Source: Paracoccus sp. MBLB3053
GTDB lineage: Bacteria > Pseudomonadota > Alphaproteobacteria > Rhodobacterales > Rhodobacteraceae
Direction of reading: 5' to 3'
NCBI RefSeq assembly: GCF_031822435.1
Contig: NZ_JAVQLW010000001.1
Coordinates: forward strand, 1,247,501 to 1,311,500
DNA length: 64,000 nucleotides
The notes under the pieces were generated by a model. That model did not search any database. It had not been told where the DNA came from and worked only from the letters and a program-made list of their open reading frames with translations. The position numbers and the translations under genes are program-made. Positions 50,073 through 60,101 of this stretch are shown piece by piece. Positions within the stretch are counted from its first letter, which is position 1. Every line of letters begins with the position of its first letter.

Positions 50073-50641
50073 AGCGCGATGTCGCGAGCAAGAAAGTCGC
50101 GCAGTGCCGCTTCCTCACCGGAATCTAGTGTCACATCCACCGCCGGCGGGACGTTGACCCTTGGCAAAGTGATCGCACAGTCAAGGCGGTCCTCCAGGAA
50201 TTGCGTGAAGTCGTCGATCTCTTCGTAGCGGAAGATACGGTCGATCTTGTCGCCCTGATGCGTCAGGAAATCGCATTGCGTCCCGATCGTGCGGAAATGA
50301 TCGCTTTCAGGTGCGCTATAGGCTTCGACAAAGTCCCGGAAACTCAGCGTCAGGGCCGTGTGGTCGGGGTCGTCATGGTCGTCACGCAGGCGAAAGCGAT
50401 ACCAGCTGCGCAGCCAGTCGAGTGGTTGCCGCATCAGGCTGACCGTAGTGAACCTTTCGCCTGTAACGTCATGCAACCAAGGCTCGATATGGCGGCGATA
50501 GCTCGCGAGATTCGTGTGCTTTAGCTCGGCAGGACGTTGCACCGCGACGTTCGAGAGCGATTCGAGGGCGGCTTCGACTGCAGTTGATCCGGCCTTGGGA
50601 GTAGCGAGGAAAACGAGGCGTTTTTCCCAGAATATAAGCAT
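50057..50641 (-). CDS. Sulfotransferase-family-like protein
   Basis: 194 residues from the ATG at 50641. The P-loop-like PAPS 5-prime-phosphosulfate motif is LVFLATPKAGSTAVEAALES (T-P-K-x-G-S-T), and the 3-prime-phosphate region is TTVSLMRQPLDWLRSWYRFR (R near residue 82 and S). Later FRYEEIDDFTQFLEDRL resembles the family C-terminal part. Known: sulfotransferases transfer sulfate from PAPS to sugars, lipids or other acceptors; the substrate is not inferable. No ribosome site beyond GAAG, and AT-rich upstream bases. The 3-prime end overlaps cckA by 16 bases, convergent. Confidence 0.75.
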   Translation of the reverse strand: MLIFWEKRLVFLATPKAGSTAVEAALESLSNVAVQRPAELKHTNLASYRRHIEPWLHDVTGERFTTVSLMRQPLDWLRSWYRFRLRDDHDDPDHTALTLSFRDFVEAYSAPESDHFRTIGTQCDFLTHQGDKIDRIFRYEEIDDFTQFLEDRLDCAITLPRVNVPPAVDVTLDSGEEAALRDFLARDIALYASL

Positions 50642-50780
50642 ATTTAACTGCTTCACTTCGATGGTCCAGAGAAGCAGGAGATAGCCTTTTGCCACGCGCG
50701 CTGTAAACGATTTCTTAATTCTTCGGGGCGATCATGCCGGGGCCGATGCCGTGAAGCTGGGCGGGAATGTGAACGAACGC

Positions 50781-50825
50781 TTGCATTTCAGGCGAATTCG
50801 TCTCAAATAAGAACATCCCGTGAAC
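50781..50825 (+). promoter_or_regulatory. recA promoter with LexA (SOS) box
   Basis: TTGCAT (50781-50786), 17-base spacer, CAAATA (50804-50809). The direct repeat GAAC-ATCCCGT-GAAC (50811-50825) lies at the expected start point; reversed it is GTTC-N7-GTTC, the alphaproteobacterial LexA site. The recA ATG is 62 bases further on. LexA binding here would block initiation until DNA damage. Confidence 0.75.
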
Positions 50826-50886
50826 ATCAAGCGGGCGGGCACTGATTGCCCCGACAAGCGGGGTATGAAATAAGCATGGGGACCGC

Positions 50887-51957
50887 ATGGCAGGGGCAAC
50901 ACTTTTCGACATGAACGACAAGCGATCGGCAGATAAGCAAAAGGCTCTGGACAGCGCGCTGGCCCAGATCGAACGCCAGTTCGGCAAGGGCTCGATCATG
51001 AAGCTCGGGGCCGACAATCCCGTGGCCGAGATCGAAGCAACCTCGACCGGCTCCCTGGGGCTCGATATCGCCCTTGGCATCGGCGGCCTGCCCAAGGGCC
51101 GCATCATCGAGATTTTCGGACCGGAAAGCTCGGGCAAGACCACGCTGACGCTTCATGTCGTCGCGGAAGAGCAGAAAAAAGGTGGCGTCTGCGCCTTTGT
51201 CGATGCTGAACATGCGCTGGACCCGCAATATGCCAAGAAGCTGGGCGTCAATCTCGATGAGTTGCTGATTAGCCAGCCCGATACCGGGGAACAGGCGCTT
51301 GAGATCGTCGACACGCTGGTCCGCTCGGGTGCGGTCAATCTGGTCGTGGTCGACTCGGTGGCGGCGCTGACCCCGAAATCCGAAATCGAAGGCGACATGG
51401 GCGACATGCAGATGGGCAGCCAGGCCCGCCTGATGAGCCAGGCGATGCGCAAGCTGACCGCCAGCATCGGCCGCAGCAACTGCATGGTCATCTTCATCAA
51501 CCAGATCCGGATGAAGATCGGCGTGATGTTCGGTAGCCCCGAGACGACAACGGGCGGGAATGCACTGAAATTCTATGCTTCGGTCCGGCTCGACATCCGT
51601 CGCACGGGTTCGATCAAGGATCGCGACGAGGTGGTCGGCAACGCGACCCGCGTCAAGGTCGTCAAGAACAAGGTCGCGCCGCCGTTCCGCGAAGTGGAAT
51701 TCGACATCATGTATGGCGAAGGCATCTCGAAAGTGGGCGAGCTGATCGACCTGGGCGTCAAGGCCGGTGTCGTCGAGAAATCGGGTTCCTGGTACTCCTA
51801 TGGGGACGAGCGAATTGGCCAGGGACGGGAGAACGCCAAGCAGTATCTGCGCGACAATCCCCAGACGGCCTTCGCGATCGAAGACAAGGTTCGCGCCAGC
51901 CACGGCCTGGATTTCGGTTCTTTGTCGGATGGTGACGAGGTTCTGACCGACGATTGA
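50887..51957 (+). CDS. recA: Recombinase RecA
   Basis: 356 residues. Walker A GPESSGKT at 78-85, [20 protein letters not shown], Walker [20 protein letters not shown], loop L1/L2 regions [18 protein letters not shown] and [20 protein letters not shown]. The acidic C-terminus is [10 protein letters not shown]. Known: forms filaments on single-stranded DNA, drives strand exchange and LexA self-cleavage. Upstream LexA box predicts SOS induction. A terminator follows. Confidence 0.98.
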   Translation: MAGATLFDMNDKRSADKQKALDSALAQIERQFGKGSIMKLGADNPVAEIEATSTGSLGLDIALGIGGLPKGRIIEIFGPESSGKTTLTLHVVAEEQKKGGVCAFVDAEHALDPQYAKKLGVNLDELLISQPDTGEQALEIVDTLVRSGAVNLVVVDSVAALTPKSEIEGDMGDMQMGSQARLMSQAMRKLTASIGRSNCMVIFINQIRMKIGVMFGSPETTTGGNALKFYASVRLDIRRTGSIKDRDEVVGNATRVKVVKNKVAPPFREVEFDIMYGEGISKVGELIDLGVKAGVVEKSGSWYSYGDERIGQGRENAKQYLRDNPQTAFAIEDKVRASHGLDFGSLSDGDEVLTDD

Positions 51958-51979
51958 GGCAGGACTTGGCACGGCAGAC

Positions 51980-52007
51980 GCGTCCCGGGGCATCGGGGCG
52001 CGGTTTT
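51980..52007 (+). terminator. Terminator after recA
   Basis: Eight-pair stem GCGTCCCG (51980-51987)/CGGGGCGC (51994-52001), one G-U pair, loop GGGCAT, then GGTTTTCTT. Confidence 0.75.
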
Positions 52008-52104
52008 CTTGACCGCTCCTGCAGGACCCGCCCGAGCGTTCCGGCTTTACGCCCGCGCCACCCTCGGTTATTTGCGGACTCTGCCCATCCGGAAAGAATG
52101 CGCC

Positions 52105-54762
52105 ATGCCAAGCCTCAACGATATCCGCTCGACGTTTCTGAACTTCTTCGAACGTAACGGCCACCGTGTCGTCGAATCCAGTCCGCTGGTACCGCGCAAC
52201 GACCCGACATTGATGTTCACCAATTCGGGCATGGTGCAGTTCAAGAACCTGTTCACCGGGGTCGAGTCGCGCGATTACAACCGGGCCACCACAGCCCAGA
52301 AATGCGTCCGTGCGGGCGGCAAGCACAACGACCTCGACAATGTCGGCTATACGGCACGGCACCATACCTTCTTCGAAATGCTGGGCAACTTCAGCTTCGG
52401 CGACTATTTCAAGTCGCAGGCGATCCCCTATGCCTGGGAACTGCTGACCAAGGATTTCGGCATCCCCAAGGACAAGCTGCTGGTCACCGTCTATCACACC
52501 GACGATGAGGCCGCCGATATCTGGAAGAAGGTCGCGGGCCTTTCCGACGACCGCATCATCCGCATCCCGACCAGCGACAATTTCTGGCAGATGGGCCCGA
52601 CCGGTCCCTGCGGCCCCTGCACCGAGATATTCTTCGATCACGGCGACAAGATCTGGGGTGGCCCGCCCGGTTCGGCCGACGAGGATGGCGACCGCTTCAT
52701 CGAGATCTGGAACCTCGTCTTCATGCAGAACGAGCAGTTCGAGGACGGCTCGATGCGCGCCCTCGACATGCAGTCGATCGACACCGGCATGGGGCTCGAG
52801 CGGATCGGCGCGCTGCTGCAGGGCAAGCACGACAACTATGACACCGACCTGATGCGCAGCCTGATCGAGGCCTCGGCGCATGCCACCTCGAACGATCCCG
52901 ACGGTCCGGGCAAGGTGCATCACCGCGTGATCGCCGACCACCTGCGCTCGACCTCGTTCCTGATCGCGGATGGCGTGATGCCCTCGAACGAGGGCCGCGG
53001 CTACGTGCTGCGCCGCATCATGCGCCGTGCCATGCGCCACGCCCATATCCTGGGCGCCAAGGACCCGGTCATGCACAAGCTGGTCCCGGCGCTGGTCAGC
53101 CAGATGGGCACCGCCTATCCGGAACTCGGCCGCGCGCAGGCACTGATCGAAGAGACGCTGAAGCTCGAGGAAACCCGGTTCAAGCAGACGCTGGACCGCG
53201 GGTTGCGCCTGCTCGACGACGAGCTGTCGCGCCTGCCCGAGGGGGCGAACCTGCCCGGCGAGGCGGCCTTCAAGCTTTACGACACCTACGGCTTCCCGCT
53301 GGACCTGACGCAGGACGCGCTGCGCGAAAAGGGCCGCGCGGTCGACACCGCCGGCTTCGACAGCGCCATGGCCGAGCAGAAGGCCAAGGCGCGCGCCGCT
53401 TGGGCCGGCTCGGGCGAGACGAAGGATGCCGCGATCTGGTTCGACCTGGCCGAGCAGCACGGCGCGACCGAGTTCCTCGGCTATGACACCGAGATCAGCG
53501 AAGGCCAGATCCTCGCTTTGGTGCAGGACGGCGCCGCGGTTCAGGCCGCGACCGAGGGCCAGCAGGTCCAGATCGTCGTGAACCAGACCCCGTTCTATGG
53601 CGAATCCGGCGGCCAGGTTGGCGATACCGGCCTGATCAAGACCGAGACCGGCGCGGCCCGCGTCACCGACACCAAGAAGGCCAATGGTCTTTTCGTGCAT
53701 GTCGCCGAGGTCACCCTGGGCACGATCAGCCCCGGCCAGGGCGCACAGCTTGCGGTCGACAATGCCCGTCGCGGCGCGATCCGCGCCAATCACTCGGCCA
53801 CGCACCTGCTGCACGAGGCGCTGCGCCGGGCACTGGGTGAACATGTCGCGCAGCGCGGCAGCTTGAACGCACCCGACCGGCTTCGTTTCGACTTCAGCCA
53901 CGCCAAGGCCCTGACCGCCGAGGAAATCGCCCAGGTCGAGCGCGAGGTGAATGATTTCATCCGCCAGAACACCCCCGTCGAGACCCGGATCATGACCCCG
54001 GACGACGCCCGCGGCCTGGGCGCGCAGGCGCTCTTCGGCGAGAAATACGGCGACGAGGTCCGCGTCGTCTCGATGGGCGAGCTGGCCGGTTCCGGCAAGG
54101 GCGTCGGCGGCAAGACCTATTCGCTGGAGCTGTGCGGCGGCACCCATGTTGCGCGCACCGGCGATATCGGCATGTTTGCCCTGACTTCTGAAACGGCCTC
54201 GGCCGCCGGTATCCGTCGGATCGAGGCACTGACCGGGCAAGCCGCCATGGAAGCACTGCGGCGTGTCGATGGCGAGCTTTCCGAGATCGCGGGCATCGTC
54301 AAGGCGCAAGCTGGCGACGTGGTGAGCAAGGTCCGTGCGCTGGCGGATGAGCGCAAGGCGCTGGCGAATGAGGTCGCGCAGCTCAAGCGCCAGCTGGCAA
54401 TGGGCGGCGGTTCGGATGAAGCGCCCAAGGAAATCAACGGGATCAAGCTGATCGCGCGGCGTGTCGAGGGCGTCTCTGGCAAGGAACTCGGGCCGCTGGT
54501 CGATGAGATGAAGGCTCAGCTTGGCTCGGGCGCCGTCGTCGTGCTGGCCGAGGCCGACGGAAAGGCCACCGTGGCCGCGGGTGTCACGCCCGATCTGGTC
54601 GCACGTGTCACCGCCGTCGAGCTGGTGCAGGCCGCGACCGCAGCACTTGGCGGCAAGGGTGGCGGTGGGCGCCCTGATCGCGCTCAGGGGGGTGCACCCA
54701 GCCTCGCGGCCGCCGATAGCGCCATTTCAGCCATCGAAACCCTGATCGGAGAGAAAGCATGA
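52105..54762 (+). CDS. alaS: Alanine-tRNA ligase
   Basis: 885 residues from the ATG at 52105 ([20 protein letters not shown]); the open frame starts 32 codons earlier but that part is not homologous. Catalytic class II core with [18 protein letters not shown] and [10 protein letters not shown]. The editing domain has [17 protein letters not shown] (HxxxH) and the zinc motif [11 protein letters not shown]-terminal C-Ala coiled coil and globular part. Known: charges tRNA(Ala) and edits mischarged Ser and Gly. Overlaps the DUF1330 gene by 4 bases. Confidence 0.97.
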   Translation: MPSLNDIRSTFLNFFERNGHRVVESSPLVPRNDPTLMFTNSGMVQFKNLFTGVESRDYNRATTAQKCVRAGGKHNDLDNVGYTARHHTFFEMLGNFSFGDYFKSQAIPYAWELLTKDFGIPKDKLLVTVYHTDDEAADIWKKVAGLSDDRIIRIPTSDNFWQMGPTGPCGPCTEIFFDHGDKIWGGPPGSADEDGDRFIEIWNLVFMQNEQFEDGSMRALDMQSIDTGMGLERIGALLQGKHDNYDTDLMRSLIEASAHATSNDPDGPGKVHHRVIADHLRSTSFLIADGVMPSNEGRGYVLRRIMRRAMRHAHILGAKDPVMHKLVPALVSQMGTAYPELGRAQALIEETLKLEETRFKQTLDRGLRLLDDELSRLPEGANLPGEAAFKLYDTYGFPLDLTQDALREKGRAVDTAGFDSAMAEQKAKARAAWAGSGETKDAAIWFDLAEQHGATEFLGYDTEISEGQILALVQDGAAVQAATEGQQVQIVVNQTPFYGESGGQVGDTGLIKTETGAARVTDTKKANGLFVHVAEVTLGTISPGQGAQLAVDNARRGAIRANHSATHLLHEALRRALGEHVAQRGSLNAPDRLRFDFSHAKALTAEEIAQVEREVNDFIRQNTPVETRIMTPDDARGLGAQALFGEKYGDEVRVVSMGELAGSGKGVGGKTYSLELCGGTHVARTGDIGMFALTSETASAAGIRRIEALTGQAAMEALRRVDGELSEIAGIVKAQAGDVVSKVRALADERKALANEVAQLKRQLAMGGGSDEAPKEINGIKLIARRVEGVSGKELGPLVDEMKAQLGSGAVVVLAEADGKATVAAGVTPDLVARVTAVELVQAATAALGGKGGGGRPDRAQGGAPSLAAADSAISAIETLIGEKA

Positions 54763-55049
54763 CCGCGCTCTGGATTGCCCATGTCAACGTGACCGATGCC
54801 GATTCCTATGGCGAATATGCCAAGCTTGCCGGTCCGGCGATCGCGGCGCATGGTGGTGTCTTCCTGGCGCGCGGCTCGCGCTACGTGCAGCTGGAAGGGA
54901 ACGAGCGCGCCCGCAATGTCGTCGCGCGCTTCCCCAGCGTCGAGGATGCGCTGGCCTGCTACAATTCGGCCGAGTATCAGGCGGCGCTGGAACACGCCAA
55001 GAATGCGGCAGAGCGCGATCTTGTGATCGTCGAGGAAAACCCCGCCTAA
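54759..55049 (+). CDS. DUF1330 domain protein
   Basis: 96 residues. [32 protein letters not shown] and [20 protein letters not shown] followed by YQAAL are typical DUF1330 elements; small alpha+beta-barrel fold. Function unknown for the family. Coupled to alaS by an ATGA overlap, so it is cotranslated with the tRNA ligase. Confidence 0.88.
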   Translation: MTALWIAHVNVTDADSYGEYAKLAGPAIAAHGGVFLARGSRYVQLEGNERARNVVARFPSVEDALACYNSAEYQAALEHAKNAAERDLVIVEENPA

Positions 55050-55113
55050 GACTATTGGTGATTCTTCAAGCTTTTCGTGCCAAGTTGGTGGAAAAGCACG
55101 GAAGGGGACGGGA

Positions 55114-55908
55114 ATGTGTCGCTGGGCAGCCTATATCGGCAGTCCGATTTTCCTTGAGGACGTGATCTGTCGGCCCGGCCATTCGTTGGTCCGGCAAAGC
55201 CATGGCGCGACGCGCTGCCATACGCCGGTAAATGCCGATGGCTTCGGCATGGCTTGGTACGGCGAACGCGATGAACCTGGCCTTTACCGCGATGTGATGC
55301 CGGCCTGGTCCGACACCAACCTCAAAAGCCTGACGGCCACGTTGAAGTCGCATCTGTTTCTGGCGCATGTGCGGGCCTCGACCGGGACGGCAACCAGCCG
55401 CAACAATTGCCACCCGTTTGTCGTCGGCAAGTGGAGCTTCATGCATAACGGCCAGTTCGGCGGCTATGAGCGCTTTCGCCGCCATGCCGATGCGCTGATC
55501 CCCGATGAATTTTACGCCCATCGCAAGGGTGCCACCGACAGCGAGGCGCTGTTCCTGGCGGCCTTGGGCGAGGGGCTTGAAAGCGATCCGGCGGGCGCGA
55601 TGGCGCGCGCCACGGCACGGTTCGAGGCGCTGGCGCAGCAGCGGGGAGAGGCACCTTTCGTGCGGCTCACGGCTGCTTTTTCGGACGGCCACCGGTTGTT
55701 CGCACTGCGTTATGCAAGTGACGATCAGGCGCCGTCGCTTTTTCATCGTTGGTCCGATACGCGCGGCGGACGTGCCGTGGTGTCAGAGCCGCTGGAAAGC
55801 GACGAAACCGACTGGCTGGAAATACCGGCGCAGAGCTTCTGCATCTTCGACGGGCCGGATCTGGTGGTAACCCCGTTCATCCCGACGAAAGCCCGCGCCG
55901 CGGCATGA
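55114..55908 (+). CDS. Class II glutamine amidotransferase (YafJ/EgtC-like)
   Basis: 264 residues. N-terminal nucleophile Cys2 after Met removal (MCRWAAYIGSPIFLEDVI), glutamine-binding HVRASTGTATSRNNCHPF and WSFMHNGQFGGYERFRR, and GATDSEALFLAALGEGL. These define the GATase_4/6 type of class II amidohydrolases. Known: hydrolyse glutamine or gamma-glutamyl bonds; EgtC works in ergothioneine synthesis, YafJ is uncharacterised. No egt genes adjacent. Located 65 bases after the DUF1330 gene and convergent with ureG. Confidence 0.87.
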   Translation: MCRWAAYIGSPIFLEDVICRPGHSLVRQSHGATRCHTPVNADGFGMAWYGERDEPGLYRDVMPAWSDTNLKSLTATLKSHLFLAHVRASTGTATSRNNCHPFVVGKWSFMHNGQFGGYERFRRHADALIPDEFYAHRKGATDSEALFLAALGEGLESDPAGAMARATARFEALAQQRGEAPFVRLTAAFSDGHRLFALRYASDDQAPSLFHRWSDTRGGRAVVSEPLESDETDWLEIPAQSFCIFDGPDLVVTPFIPTKARAAA

Positions 55909-55921
55909 TGTGCAGGCGGGC

Positions 55922-56548
55922 CTAAGCCGGCTCGGACAGCACCAGCCCACCTTCGCGCACCAGGAATTCCACGATCTCGGGGATGCCCTGTCCGTGTCGC
56001 AGTTGGGCCATGACAAATGGGCGTTCGCCGCGCGCGGTCTTGGCATCGCTTTGCAGCAGTTCGACATCCACCCCGACATGGGGGGCGAGATCCGTCTTGT
56101 TGACGACAAGAAGGTCCGATCGTGTCAAACCGGGTCCGCGCTTGCGCGGAATGTCCTGACCGGCGGCCGTGTCGATGACATAGATCGTCAGATCGGCGAG
56201 TTCCGGGCTGAAGGTCGCGGCCAGGTTGTCGCCGCCCGATTCGATCAGGATCAGGTCGAGATCGGGAAAGGCCGCGCGCAGATCGGCCACGGCGGCCAGG
56301 TTGATGCTGGCATCCTCGCGGATCGCGGTATGAGGGCAGCCCCCGGTCTCGACGCCGCGGATCCGTTCGACGGGCAGGACCTGGGCGCGCATCAGCGCCT
56401 CGGCATCCTCGCGGGTATAGATGTCGTTGGTGATGACAGCCATCGAAAGCCGAGGCGCCAGCGCGCGGGCCAGTTGCTCGGTCAGCGTGGTCTTGCCCGC
56501 GCCGACGGGGCCGCCGATGCCGACCCGAAGGGGTCCATTAAGGCTCAT
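55922..56548 (-). CDS. ureG: Urease accessory GTPase UreG
   Basis: 208 residues. Walker [21 protein letters not shown] (P-loop GPVGAGKT), metal-binding [31 protein letters not shown] and base-recognition [12 protein letters not shown] (NKTD). Known: GTP hydrolysis by UreG drives nickel delivery to apo-urease together with UreD, UreF and UreE. Last gene of the urease cluster. It overlaps ureF by 4 bases. Confidence 0.96.
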   Translation of the reverse strand: MSLNGPLRVGIGGPVGAGKTTLTEQLARALAPRLSMAVITNDIYTREDAEALMRAQVLPVERIRGVETGGCPHTAIREDASINLAAVADLRAAFPDLDLILIESGGDNLAATFSPELADLTIYVIDTAAGQDIPRKRGPGLTRSDLLVVNKTDLAPHVGVDVELLQSDAKTARGERPFVMAQLRHGQGIPEIVEFLVREGGLVLSEPA

Positions 56549-57177
56549 GTCCGGAAAATCCTTACGTAGAGAGTTTCATGCCGCATGGCCGCCAGATCGG
56601 CCCCGAGGCAGCAGGTGGCAAGCGCGTCGCGATCTGCCTGCGCGGCGCGTGCCGCGGTTTCAGCGATGGTATCGTGCAGACTGGCCAACGCCCTTTGCCC
56701 CTGTGCCTGGCCCAGCGGCAGGAAGCGCGTGGCGGCCGATACGAGATTGCTGGCAAAGGCGTGCAGGTAATGACCAATCACCTCGTCAGGGGGCAAGCCA
56801 AGCCCGCGCGCCGCAACGCCGACAGCGACCGGCAGGGGGCGCGTTGGATGCGCTTCCCCAGACAGCGCGGCGACGGTTTCGGCGAAGGCGCGGCCCTGAT
56901 CCATGGTTTCGGTCAGGCGTTCCGCCGAACCGGCCTGGGCCCGCGCGAGATCGGCGAGCTCATCGGGGTCTTCACCTCGCAACGCCAATGCCAGAATCAC
57001 CGCATCGATCCAGCCGCCGCCATGGCACAGCACGTCGCGAACCCATGATGACACGGATTGCGCGTCGCGGGTGGCCTCGGTCATGGCTTGTTCCAGCCCA
57101 TGCGAATAGGCGAAGCCCCCGGTTGGAAAGGCCGGAGACAGCCATTGGATCAGGCTAAGGCGCGAAAGGGCTGACAT
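56545..57177 (-). CDS. ureF: Urease accessory protein UreF
   Basis: 210 residues. All-helical protein with [20 protein letters not shown] near the start, [20 protein letters not shown], and [19 protein letters not shown] near the end, all typical of UreF. Known: part of the UreDFG activation complex, relaying nickel and gating UreG. The start shares a base with the ureE stop and the end overlaps ureG. Confidence 0.94.
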   Translation of the reverse strand: MSALSRLSLIQWLSPAFPTGGFAYSHGLEQAMTEATRDAQSVSSWVRDVLCHGGGWIDAVILALALRGEDPDELADLARAQAGSAERLTETMDQGRAFAETVAALSGEAHPTRPLPVAVGVAARGLGLPPDEVIGHYLHAFASNLVSAATRFLPLGQAQGQRALASLHDTIAETAARAAQADRDALATCCLGADLAAMRHETLYVRIFRT

Positions 57178-57647
57178 CAGTGGCTGTGGAAGCCGGGGCC
57201 GTGATCATGCCCCATTGTCCGTCCATGGCCATATGCCCCGCCCTCTGGGTCGAAGGCCGCCATCGTCGGGGTGACGCATGCGCCGAGTCCCTTGAGCATG
57301 CCTTCAAGAACATGGTCGGCCCGGATCAGCAGGTGATCCGCCGCAATCTGGCAGGGGGTGTGGCGGTTGCCGATATGCCAGGCGAGGCGGGGAAGCGGCC
57401 CCTCGACGCGCAGGCAAGGTTCCATCGCGGCGGCAACGCCGATCACGCGGCCATCCTCAAGCTGGAATGCATCGCCCGGGTTCAGGATGACCGTTTCCGG
57501 CAGATCCACCATGAAGGAAACGCCGCTCCGCGAGGTCAGTCGCTTGCGGCGCAGAAAGCGGCCCTCGTAATCAAGCACCACGGCATCTTCGGCGGGTGTG
57601 GCACGCAGGATCGAGGTCGCGCGGGTCTGGACAAGGGGCGCGTTCAT
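57177..57647 (-). CDS. ureE: Urease accessory nickel metallochaperone UreE
   Basis: 156 residues from the ATG at 57647. N-terminal peptide-binding part (AVVLDYEGRFLRRKRLTSRS, FMVDLPETVILNPGDAF) and metal-binding domain with LAWHIGNRHTPCQI (surface His). The C-terminal tail is His-rich (GHGRTMGHDHGPGFHSH), a nickel store. Known: hands nickel to UreG. It follows the DUF1127-like gene after 25 bases. Confidence 0.93.
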   Translation of the reverse strand: MNAPLVQTRATSILRATPAEDAVVLDYEGRFLRRKRLTSRSGVSFMVDLPETVILNPGDAFQLEDGRVIGVAAAMEPCLRVEGPLPRLAWHIGNRHTPCQIAADHLLIRADHVLEGMLKGLGACVTPTMAAFDPEGGAYGHGRTMGHDHGPGFHSH

Positions 57648-57672
57648 TGACGCACCCCCTTGTACGGCTGGC

Positions 57673-57891
57673 TTACAGCCAGACCAGGTCGCGGAAGACG
57701 TAGTGGACGATACGGTCGCGCGTGATGCCCATATCGGCCAGCACGGCATCCGATTTGGCTTCGAGTGCGGCGATTTCCGCGTGACGCGAGCGCGCCTCCA
57801 CATAGGCGTTCATGCCCTGGCCGATGCGGGCAAAGATTGCATCCACGCGTGCGCGAAGCGACGGTGCGAACTCGGTCGATTGAATAGCCAT
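57673..57891 (-). CDS. DUF1127-like small protein inside the urease cluster
   Basis: 72 residues. The C-terminal half SDAVLADMGITRDRIVHYVF matches the DUF1127 core L-x-D-[ML]-G-I-x-R-x-x-I. The N-terminal half is helical (ARVDAIFARIGQGMNAYVEA). Unlike the CcaF1-like protein of this window it is less basic. Known: some DUF1127 proteins bind RNA. It lies between ureC (110 bases upstream) and ureE (25 bases downstream) on the same strand. Its role in urease expression or maturation is unknown. AAAGG lies about eight bases before the ATG. Confidence 0.78.
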   Translation of the reverse strand: MAIQSTEFAPSLRARVDAIFARIGQGMNAYVEARSRHAEIAALEAKSDAVLADMGITRDRIVHYVFRDLVWL

Positions 57892-58001
57892 TGGAAACCC
57901 TTTCGGTGTTGGCGAACGGTTTCCTCCCCTGCCTTTGACTATAGGTCATAGCTCTTGCCTTATCTATTGCGCATTCTGCAATGCTGCGTTGCAGCACGTG
58001 G

Positions 58002-59702
58002 TCAGAACAGGAAATACCGCTGTGCAAGCGGCAGTTCGGTTGCGGGCTGGCAGGTCAGCAATTCACCATCCGCGCGAACCTCGTAGGTTTCGGGATCGAC
58101 CTCGATCGTCGGGGTGGATGCATTCAGCTTCATGTCGGCTTTGCCAATGCCGCGCGTGTTGCGAACCGCGATCGCCGATTTCAGCATCCCCTCGGCCGCG
58201 CCGAAATCAAGGCCGGCCTGGCTGATGAAGGTCACGCCCGAAGCATGGCGTGCCCGGCCCATGGCCCCCCACATCGGGCGCATATACATCGGTTGCACCG
58301 GGATCGAGCCGTTGGGATCGCCCATCTGCGCCCAGGAGATCATGCCGCCGACCAGCACCATCTCGGGTTTCGCGCCGAACATGGCCGGGTCCCAGATCAC
58401 CAGGTCGGCGCGCTTGCCGGGCTCGATCGAGCCGATCTCATGCGCGATGCCATGCGCGATGGCGGGGTTGATCGTGTATTTCGCGACATAACGCCGGGCG
58501 CGGATATTGTCGTTTTGCCCGGTCTCGTCGGCCAGGCGACCGCGCTGGACCTTCATCTTGTGCGCGGTCTGCCAGGTCCGGGTGATGACCTCGCCGACCC
58601 GGCCCATGGCCTGGCTGTCGGACGAGATCACCGAAAAGGCGCCCATGTCATGCAGGATATCCTCGGCTGCGATGGTCTCGCGGCGGATGCGGGATTCCGC
58701 GAAGGCGACGTCTTCGGGGACGCGCTTGTCGAGGTGGTGGCAGACCATCAGCATGTCGAGATGCTCTTCGATGGTATTGCCGGTGAAGGGGCGCGTGGGG
58801 TTGGTTGAACTGGGGATGACGTTCGGCGCGCCGACCAGCTTGATGATATCGGGGGCGTGGCCCCCGCCCGCACCCTCGGTATGGAAGGCATGGATGGTGC
58901 GGCCCTTGATCGCGGCAAGGGTGTTCTCGACGAAGCCCGATTCGTTCAGCGTGTCGGTGTGGATCGTGACCTGCACATCCATCGCATCGGCGACCGACAG
59001 GCAGCAATCGATGGCCGCCGGCGTCGTCCCCCAGTCTTCGTGCAGCTTCAGCGTGGCCGCCCCGGCCCGGACCATTTCCTCGAGCGCCTCGGGGCGCGAG
59101 GCATTCCCCTTGCCCGAGACGGCAATGTTGATCGGAACCGAATCCATGGCCATGAGCATGCGCGAAATATGCCACGGACCGGGAGTGCAGGTCGTGGCGA
59201 GCGTGCCATGCGCAGGCCCGGTGCCACCTCCCAGCATCGTGGTGACCCCCGAGGCAATGGCGTCCTCGATCTGTTGCGGGCAGATGAAATGGATATGTGC
59301 ATCCATCGCGCCCGCCGTGACGATGCGGCCTTCTCCAGCGATGATTTCCGTGCCCGGCCCGATGACAAGGGTGACGCCCGGCTGTGTGTCAGGGTTTCCG
59401 GCCTTGCCAATGCCGGCGATGCGGCCATCGCGCAGCCCGATATCGGCCTTGTAGATGCCGGAATGGTCAAGGATCAGCGCATTCGTGATGACCGTGTCCA
59501 TCGATCCGCCCGCGCGGCTGACTTGCGACTGGCCCATGCCGTCCCGGATGACCTTGCCGCCGCCGAACTTCACCTCGTCGCCATAGGTGGTCAGGTCGCG
59601 TTCAACCTCGATGATGATCTCGGTATCGCCCAGCCGGACGCGATCGCCGGTCGTGGGGCCATACATTTGGGCATAGTCGGCTCGGGAAATGGTCAGGGCC
59701 AT
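58002..59702 (-). CDS. ureC: Urease alpha subunit
   Basis: 566 residues, normal length. Nickel ligands in [13 protein letters not shown] (HxH), the carbamylated lysine in [14 protein letters not shown] (near residue 217), [15 protein letters not shown] and [16 protein letters not shown]. The mobile flap cysteine is in [20 protein letters not shown]. Known reaction: hydrolyses urea to ammonia and carbamate at a di-nickel centre. The gene is separated from ureB by two non-urease genes. ATG directly abuts the preceding stop. Confidence 0.98.
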   Translation of the reverse strand: MALTISRADYAQMYGPTTGDRVRLGDTEIIIEVERDLTTYGDEVKFGGGKVIRDGMGQSQVSRAGGSMDTVITNALILDHSGIYKADIGLRDGRIAGIGKAGNPDTQPGVTLVIGPGTEIIAGEGRIVTAGAMDAHIHFICPQQIEDAIASGVTTMLGGGTGPAHGTLATTCTPGPWHISRMLMAMDSVPINIAVSGKGNASRPEALEEMVRAGAATLKLHEDWGTTPAAIDCCLSVADAMDVQVTIHTDTLNESGFVENTLAAIKGRTIHAFHTEGAGGGHAPDIIKLVGAPNVIPSSTNPTRPFTGNTIEEHLDMLMVCHHLDKRVPEDVAFAESRIRRETIAAEDILHDMGAFSVISSDSQAMGRVGEVITRTWQTAHKMKVQRGRLADETGQNDNIRARRYVAKYTINPAIAHGIAHEIGSIEPGKRADLVIWDPAMFGAKPEMVLVGGMISWAQMGDPNGSIPVQPMYMRPMWGAMGRARHASGVTFISQAGLDFGAAEGMLKSAIAVRNTRGIGKADMKLNASTPTIEVDPETYEVRADGELLTCQPATELPLAQRYFLF

Positions 59703-60101
59703 TCAGTCCTCCTGGAAACGGTCGTCCACCGGCACGGCAAGCGCGGTGGCCAAGGCATTGGTCTGGCTGGCCATCGCAATCACGGCCAGAAGCTCGGCAT
59801 GCTGGTCGGGGGTCATGCCCTTGGCGCGCGCGGCAGCAGTGTGGGAATGGACGCAATAGCTGCACCCGTTGGCCGTCGAGACGGCGACATAGATCAGTTC
59901 CTTGACCAGCGGATGCAGCGCGCCGGGGGCCATGACATGGGCGGCGCGTTCCCATGTGGCGCGCAGAAGCGCGGGATCATGCGCCAGCGCTCGCCAGAAG
60001 TTGTTCACGTAATCCGTGCCGCGGGCCTCGCGGATCTCGTCGAAGACCGCGAGGCTTTCGGGTGGCGCATCGCCATCCGCCAGAAGCGGAACGGTTGCCA
60101 T
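59703..60101 (-). CDS. AhpD-like carboxymuconolactone decarboxylase family protein
   Basis: 132 residues from the ATG at 60101, overlapping the cyclase stop by one base. CMD-family core with the C-x-x-C redox pair: KELIYVAVSTANGCSYCVHS, followed by H and HTAAARAKGMT. Known: AhpD-type proteins act in thiol peroxide defence; others in the family are aromatic-ring decarboxylases. The CSYCVHSH motif favours an AhpD/YciW-like alkylhydroperoxidase. It ends directly at ureC, so it is in the urease transcript. Confidence 0.85.
   Translation of the reverse strand: MATVPLLADGDAPPESLAVFDEIREARGTDYVNNFWRALAHDPALLRATWERAAHVMAPGALHPLVKELIYVAVSTANGCSYCVHSHTAAARAKGMTPDQHAELLAVIAMASQTNALATALAVPVDDRFQED

Noticed and set aside
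50827..54309. 1160-residue open frame opposite recA and alaS
   Set aside because: Same high-GC shadow effect; it crosses two unrelated genes on the other strand and contains no recognisable domain.
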